23,359 nt of DNA from Planctomycetota bacterium (lineage in GTDB: Bacteria > Planctomycetota > UBA1135 > UBA2386), in the NCBI GenBank assembly GCA_016793305.1, contig JAEUHU010000050.1:1-23359 (forward strand). The letters run 5' to 3'. Positions 14,762 to 22,283 of the stretch are shown here, in pieces (position 1 is the first letter of the stretch; the number at the start of each line of letters is the position of its first letter). The position numbers and the translations under genes are program-made. Under the pieces are notes generated by a model, which made no database searches, was not told the origin of the DNA, and saw only the letters and a program-made list of their open reading frames with translations.

Positions 14762-15834
14762 ACCCCAGCGAACCCGAAGATTCGTCCCCGTCGTCGCGCG
14801 CTGCGATGGCCCGCCTCGACGTCGCCCTGCACGAACTCGCGGGCATCGGCCCGGCGCCAGCACTCGAGGCCAGGGTGCTCGCCGCCTTCGCCGCTGCGCC
14901 GATCCGGTCGCGCGCGCTGCTGCCGCCCCAGTGGTTGCTGACGGCCTCGGTGCTGCTCGGCCTTCTGGTCGTCGGCACCGTCGCATGGCTGCAGCGCCAC
15001 TCTGCATCGCAGCAGGCGACCGCGCCGATGCCCCAGGATCCGCCCCCGGCCCCAGCACCGCCTCCCACGCCGGCCCCGACGCCCCCGAACCCGCAGCCGG
15101 CCCTGCCCACCGAGCGTGGCACGACCTGGATCGCCAGCTACTCGGAGAACCTCGTGGTCGCGTTCGACGCCGCCGGCAAGGAGATCGCGCGCCTCGAGGA
15201 CATGTTCGGCGTGTGGGACGTCGAACCCATCGCGGGTGGCCGAGTGCTCGTCACCGAGTTCGCCCTGAGCCAGGTCCGGGAAATCGACTTGGCGACCAAG
15301 CAGACGGTCTGGAAGTTCAAGCAACTGCGCAACCCGTACGACGCCGACCGCCTGCCGAACGGCAACACGCTGATCGCCGACACGTTCGCCGACCGCGTGA
15401 TCGAAGTCGATGCGAAGGGCACCATCGTGTGGTCGTTCGACAAGGAGATCCGACCGTTCGACTGCGATCGTCTCGACAACGGCAACACGCTGATCGCCGA
15501 CGTGCGGAAGGACCGCATCCTCGAGGTCGACCCGAAGGGCGAGGTGGTCTGGCAGCTGCGTGGCATGCCGTCCCCCCACGACGCCGACCGGCTGCCGAAC
15601 GGCAACACCCTGGTGACGTTGCGCAACAAGAACTCCGTCGTCGAAGTCGACCGCGACGGCAAGGTGGTCTCGGAGCTCACCGGGCTGCTGGGTCCGAGCG
15701 ACGCCGATCGCCTGCCGAACGGCAACACGCTGGTGGCCGAGAGCCATCAGGTCCGTGAGTTCGACCCGCGCGGCGTGGAGGTCTGGAAGAAGGAGATGAC
15801 CTGGGCGGTCGAGGTTTGCCGGCAGGCACGCTAG
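14758..15834 (+). CDS. Membrane-anchored propeller protein, candidate anti-sigma/sensor
   Basis: The 358-residue protein starts at the ATG overlapping the sigma gene's TGA. Residues 1-55 form a cytoplasmic part with helices (AMARLDVALHELAG, LEARVLAAFAAAPI). One transmembrane helix lies at ~57-78 (PQWLLTASVLLGLLVVGTVAWL). A Pro-rich linker (~90-117) follows, then an extracytoplasmic propeller. Its blades repeat with an exact 120-base/40-residue period, shown by RLPNGNTLI-type motifs beginning at about 15349, 15469, 15589 and 15709. Such D-x-DRLPNGNTL blades occur in PQQ-like and arylsulfotransferase-like propellers. No HxxxCxxC zinc anti-sigma motif is present. The operon position and topology suggest that it holds or senses for the ECF sigma, but this is inference. 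It could also be an unrelated propeller co-expressed with it. Confidence 0.8.
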   Translation: MNPSEPEDSSPSSRAAMARLDVALHELAGIGPAPALEARVLAAFAAAPIRSRALLPPQWLLTASVLLGLLVVGTVAWLQRHSASQQATAPMPQDPPPAPAPPPTPAPTPPNPQPALPTERGTTWIASYSENLVVAFDAAGKEIARLEDMFGVWDVEPIAGGRVLVTEFALSQVREIDLATKQTVWKFKQLRNPYDADRLPNGNTLIADTFADRVIEVDAKGTIVWSFDKEIRPFDCDRLDNGNTLIADVRKDRILEVDPKGEVVWQLRGMPSPHDADRLPNGNTLVTLRNKNSVVEVDRDGKVVSELTGLLGPSDADRLPNGNTLVAESHQVREFDPRGVEVWKKEMTWAVEVCRQAR

Positions 15835-15866
15835 GCGCTCCGCGTCCCGAAGCCGACCGGCGCGGC

Positions 15867-18620
15867 TCACTTCGCCGTGAGTCGCTGCAGCGCTGCTTTC
15901 GCCGCAGTCGCCGGATCGCCGTAGGGCTCCACCTCAAGCACGCGCTCGTAGCAGACCCTGGCACGCTCGACCTCGGGCGGCGAGGTCCGTTCGCACGACC
16001 TCGCGAGCAGCCACCACAACCGCGCTTCGCGGCCGTGCACACCGAGCGCCGCCAGCAGGTCCTTCTCGAACTCGGGATCCGCGCTGCCAGCCGTGCGCAA
16101 CCGGTCGCGCGCCTGCAGCCAGGCGACGTGATGCACGGCCTCGGGCCACTTCGCAGCCACGGCTTCCAGGGCCAGCTCGGCAAGTTCCTGCCAGGCCTTC
16201 GCCCGGTCGAGCCGCGCGTAGACCAGGCTGCGCAGGAACCGGTTCTCCGGATGGGTGCGCGCCATCGCCATCAGTTCCCCAGGCCGCTGGGCTGCATGGA
16301 ACTCGGCGGGAACGATCGCTTCGCTCGCAGCTGCCAGCGCCTGTCCGTCGACCCCACACAAGTACCGGCGCCCGGCGCGGCGCTCGCCCAGCCAAACCGC
16401 TTGTGCGAAGTCCCCTTCCGAGTCGTCGAGGGCCGTGACGATGGCCGAAGGCAGGTGCCGTGCGATGGCGAACGGATGGTCGGCCACCGTGTCGGCGGCA
16501 ACCACCCAGTCGAGCCACGACGAGTTCCGGCTCGCCACCCATTCGGCTCCGTTGGCCATGGCACTGCCGGCCAGCAACAGGACGTAGACGATGCGGCCGT
16601 TCGCCGTCGTCGGCTGCACACTCGCCAAGAGCACGTCGAGTTCGGTGGCGGCGATCGGCAAGGCGTGGCCGAGTTCGCGCTGCGCCAACTGCTGCAGACG
16701 TGAGAGCGCCGCTTCGACCTCCGCCTGCGTGCGCGGCGCCACGCCGAGCTCGCGCACGAACGCCTCGCCGACCGCTTCCAACTGGCGCACGTCCGGAACC
16801 GGAAAGCGCGCCCGCACACGGTCGACGAGCTCGAGTGGCGCGAACACCAGGCCACTGCCGGTCGCTTCGTAGGTGCTGATCCAGAGCCCATCCGCAGCCA
16901 GATGGACGCCCCGGACGTACGGGCCTGGGACCAACAGGCGCAACGCGCCACCGGGTTGCAGGTGCCATAGGCCGGCAGCACGTCCCCACGGCGCCCCGTT
17001 CACGAGCCAACCGACGGTCGCCGTGCCGATCCACGGAGGGCTCGACCACCGGGTCGTCGCGACTCGCTCGCCGGACGTGAGGTCGAACTCGGCGACCTCG
17101 AAACCCGACTGCTCACCGGTGACTGCCACCGCGAAGCGGTCGGTCCCACTCGCCACCGGAGCCTGACCCCACAGACCTCGGACGGAGGCGAACCGTCGCT
17201 CGCTGCCGTCCGAACGCCGCACCCAGAGATCGCTCTCGGAATCACCCGGTGCCGACAGGACCGAAGGCTCGCCATGGCGCACACACAGCAGGGCATCCCC
17301 CAACGCGGCCACGCCGAGGGCGGAGAAGGGCAGCGCGACCGTGGTGCCGTCGGCTGCGACCGACTGCACGGTCCCGTCCAGGCCATGAGGCACGATCAAC
17401 CGGTCGTTCCAGATGGCCACCGAGCCCGTCCCGTTGCGCGACGTCATCAGCCGCTTCGCTGGCTTTCCTTCCACACAGCGATCGATCCCGTCATAGCCGA
17501 CGCGAAACCAGGCACCGTCCTGGTCGGGCAGCCATGCCTGCGCATGCCCGGCACCGACGAGACGCCGCACGGCACCCGCGACGAGCTCCTGCGTCGCATC
17601 GCTGCTCGGGAACGGCATCGGCGCGGCCGGGGGCAGCGGCGGCAGGTTCGGCACCGGTCGCGGCCGCAGCTGGATCGACGCGAAGATCGCGTCGCGATCG
17701 GGCCGAGCGTCCGTCGGGCCGCCCCTCGCCCAGTGCCGCAACAACAGCCAGCGCCCATCCCCGGCCGGCACGACGAGCCCGCGGTAGCAGAACTCGTCGG
17801 AGACACCAACGCACTCGATGCACTCGAAACCGTCGATCTGCCTGGGGGTGCGATGTACCTCCCGATAGCTCGTCGCGTGGCCCCGCTGGGTCTCCGTTTC
17901 GTTGTCCACTGCCTCTTCCAGCGAGGTCGGCCCTGCCAGCTCCATGACCATGAGCCCTTGCCCCTCGTCGGCCGTGCGCCAGGACCGAAGGCTGCCTTCG
18001 AGGGAGTATGGCCGCATCACGAATGGTCGCAGGCGCAGCGCCAACTCGACGTCGCCGCATTCGATCCGCTGTGGCTCCAACCGGAGACCCTGACGCTTGG
18101 CGCTCTCGTCTGCCGGAAGCTCGATGCCCTCGACGAGCTCGTCCACGGCCTTGGCGAGGCCGCCGCGTTCCGAGCGCGCACACCAGCACATCACGTGCAT
18201 GGCGTAGCCGTCCACCACCAGCAGCTCGCTGCGGAACGTGGCGCGAAAGGTGTCGAAGTCCTTGTCCACCTGCTTGCTGACACGGCGCCGTGTGCCCTCG
18301 TCGACGATCGTCAAATCCGGGGCGCGCGGCAGGTCCTCGAGCTCCTCGAAGAGACGCCAGTAGTCGCGCTCGTTCTCGAGCAGGCCGAGGTGCTCGCGAA
18401 CCAACACGAAGACCTGGATCGTGCCGAAGAACCCACGCGCACGCGTGCCCACCAACTGCTCGCAGAGAAGGTCCTCGTCGAACCGCGTGCGCTTCCAGCC
18501 CTTGGCGAGCTCGACGAGGGCCCCGTGCTCGCCGATCGCCTCCGGCTGCTGGGCGTTCGCCGATGCGGCCCCGACGACCAGCGCCACCAGCGCGGCAGAA
18601 AGTGAGAATCGACGCTCCAT
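15867..18620 (-). CDS. Large exported protein of unknown function with C-terminal TPR-like region
   Basis: This is a 917-residue protein starting at the ATG at 18618-18620. It has a clear signal peptide (MERRFSLSAALVALVVGAAS, cleavage likely after ANA before QQ). Residues ~25-340 form an alpha/beta region I cannot assign. The middle (~400-620) contains short beta-type segments (GSVAIWNDRLIVPHG, SDLWVRRSDGSERRFASV) that look propeller-like. The last ~180 residues are helical and TPR-like (AWQELAELALEAVAAKWPEA; RVCYERVLEVEPYGDP). No catalytic motif is visible. Scattered cysteines (CWC, CIEC) suggest disulfides. Its function is unknown and the periplasm or cell surface is expected. It converges with the propeller gene and is divergent from the tandem thioredoxin gene. 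A nested inverted repeat lies directly before its start codon. Confidence 0.75.
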   Translation of the reverse strand: MERRFSLSAALVALVVGAASANAQQPEAIGEHGALVELAKGWKRTRFDEDLLCEQLVGTRARGFFGTIQVFVLVREHLGLLENERDYWRLFEELEDLPRAPDLTIVDEGTRRRVSKQVDKDFDTFRATFRSELLVVDGYAMHVMCWCARSERGGLAKAVDELVEGIELPADESAKRQGLRLEPQRIECGDVELALRLRPFVMRPYSLEGSLRSWRTADEGQGLMVMELAGPTSLEEAVDNETETQRGHATSYREVHRTPRQIDGFECIECVGVSDEFCYRGLVVPAGDGRWLLLRHWARGGPTDARPDRDAIFASIQLRPRPVPNLPPLPPAAPMPFPSSDATQELVAGAVRRLVGAGHAQAWLPDQDGAWFRVGYDGIDRCVEGKPAKRLMTSRNGTGSVAIWNDRLIVPHGLDGTVQSVAADGTTVALPFSALGVAALGDALLCVRHGEPSVLSAPGDSESDLWVRRSDGSERRFASVRGLWGQAPVASGTDRFAVAVTGEQSGFEVAEFDLTSGERVATTRWSSPPWIGTATVGWLVNGAPWGRAAGLWHLQPGGALRLLVPGPYVRGVHLAADGLWISTYEATGSGLVFAPLELVDRVRARFPVPDVRQLEAVGEAFVRELGVAPRTQAEVEAALSRLQQLAQRELGHALPIAATELDVLLASVQPTTANGRIVYVLLLAGSAMANGAEWVASRNSSWLDWVVAADTVADHPFAIARHLPSAIVTALDDSEGDFAQAVWLGERRAGRRYLCGVDGQALAAASEAIVPAEFHAAQRPGELMAMARTHPENRFLRSLVYARLDRAKAWQELAELALEAVAAKWPEAVHHVAWLQARDRLRTAGSADPEFEKDLLAALGVHGREARLWWLLARSCERTSPPEVERARVCYERVLEVEPYGDPATAAKAALQRLTAK

Positions 18621-18670
18621 GACCGGAGGATGCCGCGCGCTCGAGAGCGAAACCACCGCGGCATCCGGTC
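18621..18670 (-). repeat. Nested inverted repeat abutting a start codon
   Basis: GACCGG-AGG-ATGCCGCG (18621-18637) pairs with CGCGGCATCCGGTC (18657-18670). The result is a 14-bp stem with a 3-base bulge. Its loop holds a second perfect 5-bp stem (CGCTC/GAGCG, 18638-18649). The outer stem directly touches the ATG at 18618-18620, so on the minus-strand mRNA the ribosome-binding region would be inside the hairpin. It may control translation or be a protein-binding operator or cruciform. Confidence 0.6.
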
Positions 18671-18760
18671 GGGCGCGGGCTTCGTGCAAGCCTGCCCGAG
18701 GCCAGGCTGGTCGCGGCAAACCTGGGACGACCTTGCTCCGACTGCGGCAGCGCCCCGCGC

Positions 18761-18766
18761 TATCCT
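18761..18766 (+). promoter_or_regulatory. Possible -10 box of the tandem thioredoxin gene
   Basis: TATCCT resembles a sigma-70 -10 hexamer and lies 28 bases before the ATG at 18794. No good -35 hexamer lies at 16-18 bases. A clear GAGGTG Shine-Dalgarno (18783-18788) precedes the start codon. The call is weak. Confidence 0.25.
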
Positions 18767-18793
18767 CGCGCGCCATTCCCCCGAGGTGATGCC

Positions 18794-19855
18794 ATGATCC
18801 GATCCGCCCGTTCGTTCGCGTGGAGCGCGCTGTTCGCTCCGGCCCTGCTCGCGCAGGATCCCGCCCCCGCCACGCCGCCGGCCCCGACCGCGCCGGCCAC
18901 CAAGGTCGCGGCCAAGAAGCAGGAGACGCCGGTCTACGACGAGAAGGCCGACGCCCGCCAGCAGGTCGCAGCAGCGCTCGCCAAGGCCAAGAAGGAGAAC
19001 CAGCGCGTGCTGATCCAGTGGGGCGCCAACTGGTGCGGCTGGTGCAAGTGGCTCGCGGCGACCATGAAGTCCGACCGCGACGTCAGCCACGAACTGCTCT
19101 ACGAGTACCAGGTCGTGCACGTCGACGTCGGCCGGTTCGACAAGCACATGGACCTGGCGAAGGAGCTCGGCGCCGAGTTCAAGGCGATCCCGTTCCTGAC
19201 GCTGCTCGACGCCGACGGCAAGCCGCTCGTGCAGCAGAACACCGAACCGTTCGAGACCAAGGTCGACGGCAAGGACGGACACGACCCGAAGAAGCTGGTC
19301 GCGTTCCTGAAGGAACACGCCGCGAAGCCGCTGGTGGCCGCCGACGTGCTCGCGGCCGGGATCGCGCAGGCGAAGCAGTCGGGCAAGCGCGTGTTCCTGC
19401 ACTTCGGCGCGCCGTGGTGCGGCTGGTGCCACCGCCTCGAAGACTGGATGGCGCGTCCCGAGGTCGCGGCCCTGCTCGCCAAGGACTTCGTCGACGTGAA
19501 GATCGACAACGACCGCATGACCGGCGGCGAAGACGTCTACAAGGCGCAGCTGCAGGCGGCCGGCCAGAAGGCGAGCGGCATCCCGTGGTTCGTGTTCCTC
19601 GACGGCGAGGGCAAGCTGCTGGCGCACGCGACCGGCCCGAAGGGCAACGTCGGGTTCCCCTACCAGCCCGAAGAAGTCGAGCACTTCGGCACGATGCTGA
19701 AGGCGGCCAAGCAGAACCTGAGCGACGCCGAGGTTGCCTCGCTGGTGCAGATGCTGCACAAGAACCGGGAAGCCGACGAAGCGAAGAAGAAGGGCTCGGC
19801 CGCGGGCGCGCCCGCCGTGCCGGCGACGCCGCTGGTGCCGACGGGCCCGCAGTGA
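18794..19855 (+). CDS. Exported tandem thioredoxin-domain protein
   Basis: The 353-residue protein has a signal peptide (MIRSARSFAWSALFAPALLA, cleaved near AQD) followed by an Ala/Pro linker. The first thioredoxin-fold domain (~50-175) has WCGWCK (Cys81, Cys84) and cis-proline AIPFLT (Pro133). The second (~180-315) has WCGWCH (Cys209, Cys212) and cis-proline GIPWFV (Pro264). The tail is Lys/Ala-rich and ends in a Pro-rich stretch. Both catalytic pairs are intact, so it can exchange or reduce disulfides outside the cytoplasm; the partner is unknown. A GAGGTG Shine-Dalgarno lies at 18783-18788. It is the first of several thiol-redox genes in this half of the window. The second Cys of neither motif is Sec-coded. 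Confidence 0.92.
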   Translation: MIRSARSFAWSALFAPALLAQDPAPATPPAPTAPATKVAAKKQETPVYDEKADARQQVAAALAKAKKENQRVLIQWGANWCGWCKWLAATMKSDRDVSHELLYEYQVVHVDVGRFDKHMDLAKELGAEFKAIPFLTLLDADGKPLVQQNTEPFETKVDGKDGHDPKKLVAFLKEHAAKPLVAADVLAAGIAQAKQSGKRVFLHFGAPWCGWCHRLEDWMARPEVAALLAKDFVDVKIDNDRMTGGEDVYKAQLQAAGQKASGIPWFVFLDGEGKLLAHATGPKGNVGFPYQPEEVEHFGTMLKAAKQNLSDAEVASLVQMLHKNREADEAKKKGSAAGAPAVPATPLVPTGPQ

Positions 19856-19872
19856 ACGGGAGCTGACACCAT

Positions 19873-19898
19873 CGCGAGCGTGGGACTGATCGCTCGCG
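19873..19898. terminator. 8-bp hairpin between convergent genes
   Basis: CGCGAGCG and CGCTCGCG form a perfect 8-bp stem around a 10-base loop (TGGGACTGAT) in the 73-base gap between the converging thioredoxin and DUF3592 genes. There is no T-tract. Bidirectional termination or mRNA 3'-end protection is inferred. Confidence 0.55.
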
Positions 19899-19928
19899 TG
19901 CGCTACGAGGACTGCGCCCCTCCTGCAG

Positions 19929-20411
19929 TCAGGTTGCGGCGCCGCCGTTCGAAGCGTCGATGGGCGGCTCGGCCCACGCCCGTCGAAGCAGCATCACCAG
20001 CCCGCTGAGCAACCCTGCCGACAGCAAGGCGATGCCGACCGGGAACATGCCGCGCTGGTCGCTCGAACCGCCGACCAGGATCGCGACTGTCGGGTCGCTC
20101 GGGTCGTAGCGCACGACACAGCGATCCGACACGATCTGGTCGTCCTTCGTCACGCTCTGGGCGTACTCCTTGGTCACGACGAAGGTCTTCCGGATCGCCG
20201 TGCCGCCAGCCGGCGTGTAGTCCACCTCGAATCGGTAGGTCTTGCTGCCGCGGCGACCACGCGACACTTCCCCGGACTCGAGGATTCCCTCGGTCGTCTG
20301 GCCGGCGGCGTCGAGGCGTTCCCACAGGGCCTTCGCGTTCCAGCCTTGCACGGTGAGGAACGCGCCCCCGATCACGGCGCCGACGGCAAGCCATTTCAAG
20401 CCCTTCAACAT
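19929..20411 (-). CDS. DUF3592-like membrane protein
   Basis: The 160-residue protein starts at the ATG at 20409-20411 (MLKGLKWLAVGAVIGGAF). A first membrane helix (~6-22) and a second near the C-terminus (~118-141, VGIALLSAGLLSGLVMLL) flank an extracytoplasmic beta-rich region. That region has GILESGEVSRGRRGSKTYRFEVDYTPAGG...VVRYDPSDPTVAIL, which fits the DUF3592 family. The fold is common in bacterial membrane proteins of unknown function. An in-frame start 33 bases upstream would add a non-hydrophobic stretch before the helix, so I reject it. It is divergent from the HtrA-like protease gene across 64 bases. Its role is not known. Confidence 0.75.
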   Translation of the reverse strand: MLKGLKWLAVGAVIGGAFLTVQGWNAKALWERLDAAGQTTEGILESGEVSRGRRGSKTYRFEVDYTPAGGTAIRKTFVVTKEYAQSVTKDDQIVSDRCVVRYDPSDPTVAILVGGSSDQRGMFPVGIALLSAGLLSGLVMLLRRAWAEPPIDASNGGAAT

Positions 20412-20438
20412 TGGCGACAGCCTACCTGGGTGGGTCGC

Positions 20439-20466
20439 TTGCACAACCCGGTCGACGGCCTACAGA
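20439..20466 (+). promoter_or_regulatory. Possible promoter of the HtrA-like gene, near-leaderless
   Basis: TTGCAC (20439-20444), a 16-base spacer and TACAGA (20461-20466) resemble a weak sigma-70 promoter. If used, transcription would begin about three bases before the ATG at 20476, giving a nearly leaderless mRNA. No Shine-Dalgarno precedes that ATG, which fits. Both boxes are imperfect. Confidence 0.3.
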
Positions 20467-20475
20467 CGGCCCCGC

Positions 20476-21405
20476 ATGAGCTTGCTGGGTTCGTTCTCCG
20501 ACGAGATCGCCGCCATCGTCGCGCGCGTCCGCCCCGCGGTGCTGCACCTGCGCACGCACGGGCGCGGCCGCAGCGGCACCGGTTCGGGCTTCGTGGTGTC
20601 GGACGACGGCCTCGCCCTCACCAACCACCACGTCGTGCAGGGTGCCGCGAACGTCGAGGCGATGCTGCACGACGGACGCACCTTGCCGGCCGAACTGCTC
20701 GGCAGCGACCCGGCGACCGACCTGGCGCTGCTGCGCGTGCCGGGCACGGCCACCGCACCCCTCGTGCTCGGCGATTCGAACGCGCTGCGCGTCGGCGACT
20801 TCGCGCTCGCGATCGGCTGCCCACACGGCCTGTCGCACACGGTGACGGCCGGCATCCTGAGCGGGCTCGGTCGTGCGCTGCCGGGGCCCGGGGGCCAGTC
20901 GATCGAGGACGTGATCCAGACCGACGCGCCGCTGAACCCGGGCAACTCCGGTGGACCGCTGCTCGACGGCAACGGGACCGTGGTCGGCATCGCGACCGCG
21001 ATCCTGCCGATGGCGCAGGGGCTGTGCTTCGCAGTGCCGTCGGCGACCGCCCAGGTCGTGCTCGAGGAGCTGCGCGAGTTCGGCAAGGTCGTGCGCGGCT
21101 GGCTCGGCATCGCCGTGCAGGGCGTCGAACTGGCGCCGACCATCGCGCACCGCCTCGGCCTGCCGTCGCCGCGCGCGCTGGCGGTGGCCGCGGTGACGCC
21201 TGGTTCGCCGGCGGCGAGTGGTGGTGTGCTCCCGGGCGACCTGCTGGTGTCGATCGAGCAGCGGCCGATCCGCGGCGTCGGCGACCTGTTCGCCGGGCTG
21301 CCGCGGCGCACGATCGGCGCCCCGCAGCAACTTCGCCTGCTGCGGCACAACGAGATCCTGCGGACGGTTGTGACGCCGGCCTCGGCACCCGGGCGAGCCG
21401 CCTGA
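20476..21405 (+). CDS. HtrA/DegP-like serine protease with one PDZ domain
   Basis: The 309-residue protein has the trypsin-like chymotrypsin fold of HtrA proteases with the full triad: His52 (TNHHVV), Asp82 (PATDLALL) and Ser158 (PGNSGGPLL). The oxyanion loop TDAPLNPGNSGG is normal. A single PDZ domain occupies ~205-300 (GWLGIAVQGVEL, VAAVTPGSPAASGGVLPGDLLVSI). It starts at the ATG at 20476 and has neither a signal peptide nor a membrane anchor. It would therefore be cytoplasmic unless an upstream start adds an export signal; the sequence upstream is not hydrophobic. HtrA family members degrade misfolded proteins or act as chaperones. It lies 110 bases before a redoxin gene on the same strand. 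Confidence 0.93.
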   Translation: MSLLGSFSDEIAAIVARVRPAVLHLRTHGRGRSGTGSGFVVSDDGLALTNHHVVQGAANVEAMLHDGRTLPAELLGSDPATDLALLRVPGTATAPLVLGDSNALRVGDFALAIGCPHGLSHTVTAGILSGLGRALPGPGGQSIEDVIQTDAPLNPGNSGGPLLDGNGTVVGIATAILPMAQGLCFAVPSATAQVVLEELREFGKVVRGWLGIAVQGVELAPTIAHRLGLPSPRALAVAAVTPGSPAASGGVLPGDLLVSIEQRPIRGVGDLFAGLPRRTIGAPQQLRLLRHNEILRTVVTPASAPGRAA

Positions 21406-21419
21406 GCCGTCGCGACGGC
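21406..21419. terminator. Palindromic hairpin after the HtrA-like stop
   Basis: GCCGT-CGCG-ACGGC is a perfect palindrome starting immediately after the TGA. It gives a 5-bp stem with a 4-base loop and no T-tract. It may be a weak terminator or end-protecting hairpin. Confidence 0.35.
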
Positions 21420-21515
21420 CTGCTGCGTATGTGCCAAGGGCGTCACGCCGAGTCCGGCCATTTGCCGCGCCGCACGCCCTGGCGCAGCATCCCCACCCCG
21501 ATCCGGAGCACCATC

Positions 21516-22283
21516 ATGAACGCACTCTCTACCCTGTTCTTGTCGTCCTGCCTGTGCCTGCCGCTGTTCGCGCAGGAGCCGGCGAAGGAACCGCCGAAGC
21601 CCGCCACCGAGCAGAAGCAGCAGGAGCCGAAGACCGAGGCGCCGAAGACGCTGCAGCTCGGCACGCGTGTCGACGGCAAGACGACGCTGACCGACATCGA
21701 CGGCAAGGCCGTCATGGCCCACGAGTTCATGGGCAAGGTCACGGTCGTCAACTTCTATTCGATCCAGTGCCCGATCCAGCGTGCGTGGGACAGCCGCCTC
21801 GCCGAGATCCAGAAGGAGTTCGAGGCGCAGGGCGTGGTGTTCCTGCACATCGACAGCAACGTCACCGAGATCGGCGAGGAAGCGCCGAAGCAGGACGGCG
21901 AGCAGAAGCCCTACGCGAAGATCCGCGAGCACCTGAAGGCCGAGGGCCTGCCGTTCCGCGTGCTCGCCGACCACGGCAACAAGATCGCCGACTTCTTCGA
22001 GGCGAAGACCACGCCGCACGTCTACGTGTTCGGCCAGGACGGCAAGCTGATCTACAAGGGCCTGGTCGACGACGACCAGAAGAACCGCAACGCCGAGAAG
22101 CGGAACAACTACCTGCGTGACGTGCTCGGCAAGCTGCTGAAGAACGAGAAGGTCGAGCCGTTCGCGACCAAGGAAGAGGGCTGCTCGATCAAGCGCGTCG
22201 GTGCAGCTGGCGGTCGCGGTGGTCGCGGTCGCGGCGACGGCGGTGGCCGCGGCGAGAAGCCGAAGGCGAACGGTGGCAGCTGA
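21516..22283 (+). CDS. Exported one-cysteine redoxin with Gly/Arg-rich tail
   Basis: This 255-residue protein has a signal peptide (MNALSTLFLSSCLCLPLFAQ), then a charged linker (~21-45). The thioredoxin/AhpC-TSA-like domain (~46-215) has strand VTVVNFYSIQCPIQRAW (Cys85) and cis-proline TTPHVYVFGQDG. At the CxxC position only the first Cys is present (C-P-I-Q88), so it cannot form the usual CxxC disulfide; Cys223 in EEGCSIKR could be a resolving cysteine. The last ~28 residues are a Gly/Arg tail with GGRGGRGRGDGGG. A GGAG at 21504-21507 precedes the ATG. The next gene overlaps its end by 11 bases, so co-translation is likely. Thiol peroxidase activity is inferred from the fold. Confidence 0.88.
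   Translation: MNALSTLFLSSCLCLPLFAQEPAKEPPKPATEQKQQEPKTEAPKTLQLGTRVDGKTTLTDIDGKAVMAHEFMGKVTVVNFYSIQCPIQRAWDSRLAEIQKEFEAQGVVFLHIDSNVTEIGEEAPKQDGEQKPYAKIREHLKAEGLPFRVLADHGNKIADFFEAKTTPHVYVFGQDGKLIYKGLVDDDQKNRNAEKRNNYLRDVLGKLLKNEKVEPFATKEEGCSIKRVGAAGGRGGRGRGDGGGRGEKPKANGGS

Noticed and set aside
15349..15750. CRISPR-like or tandem DNA repeat
   Set aside because: The 120-base period is in frame and encodes propeller blades, so it is a protein repeat and not an array.
22201..22272. Longer N-terminus for the TlpA-like protein (MQLAVAVVAV...)
   Set aside because: The hydrophobic look comes from reading the redoxin's GGC/CGC-rich tail in another frame; the GTG at 22273 opens directly into a proper lipobox.
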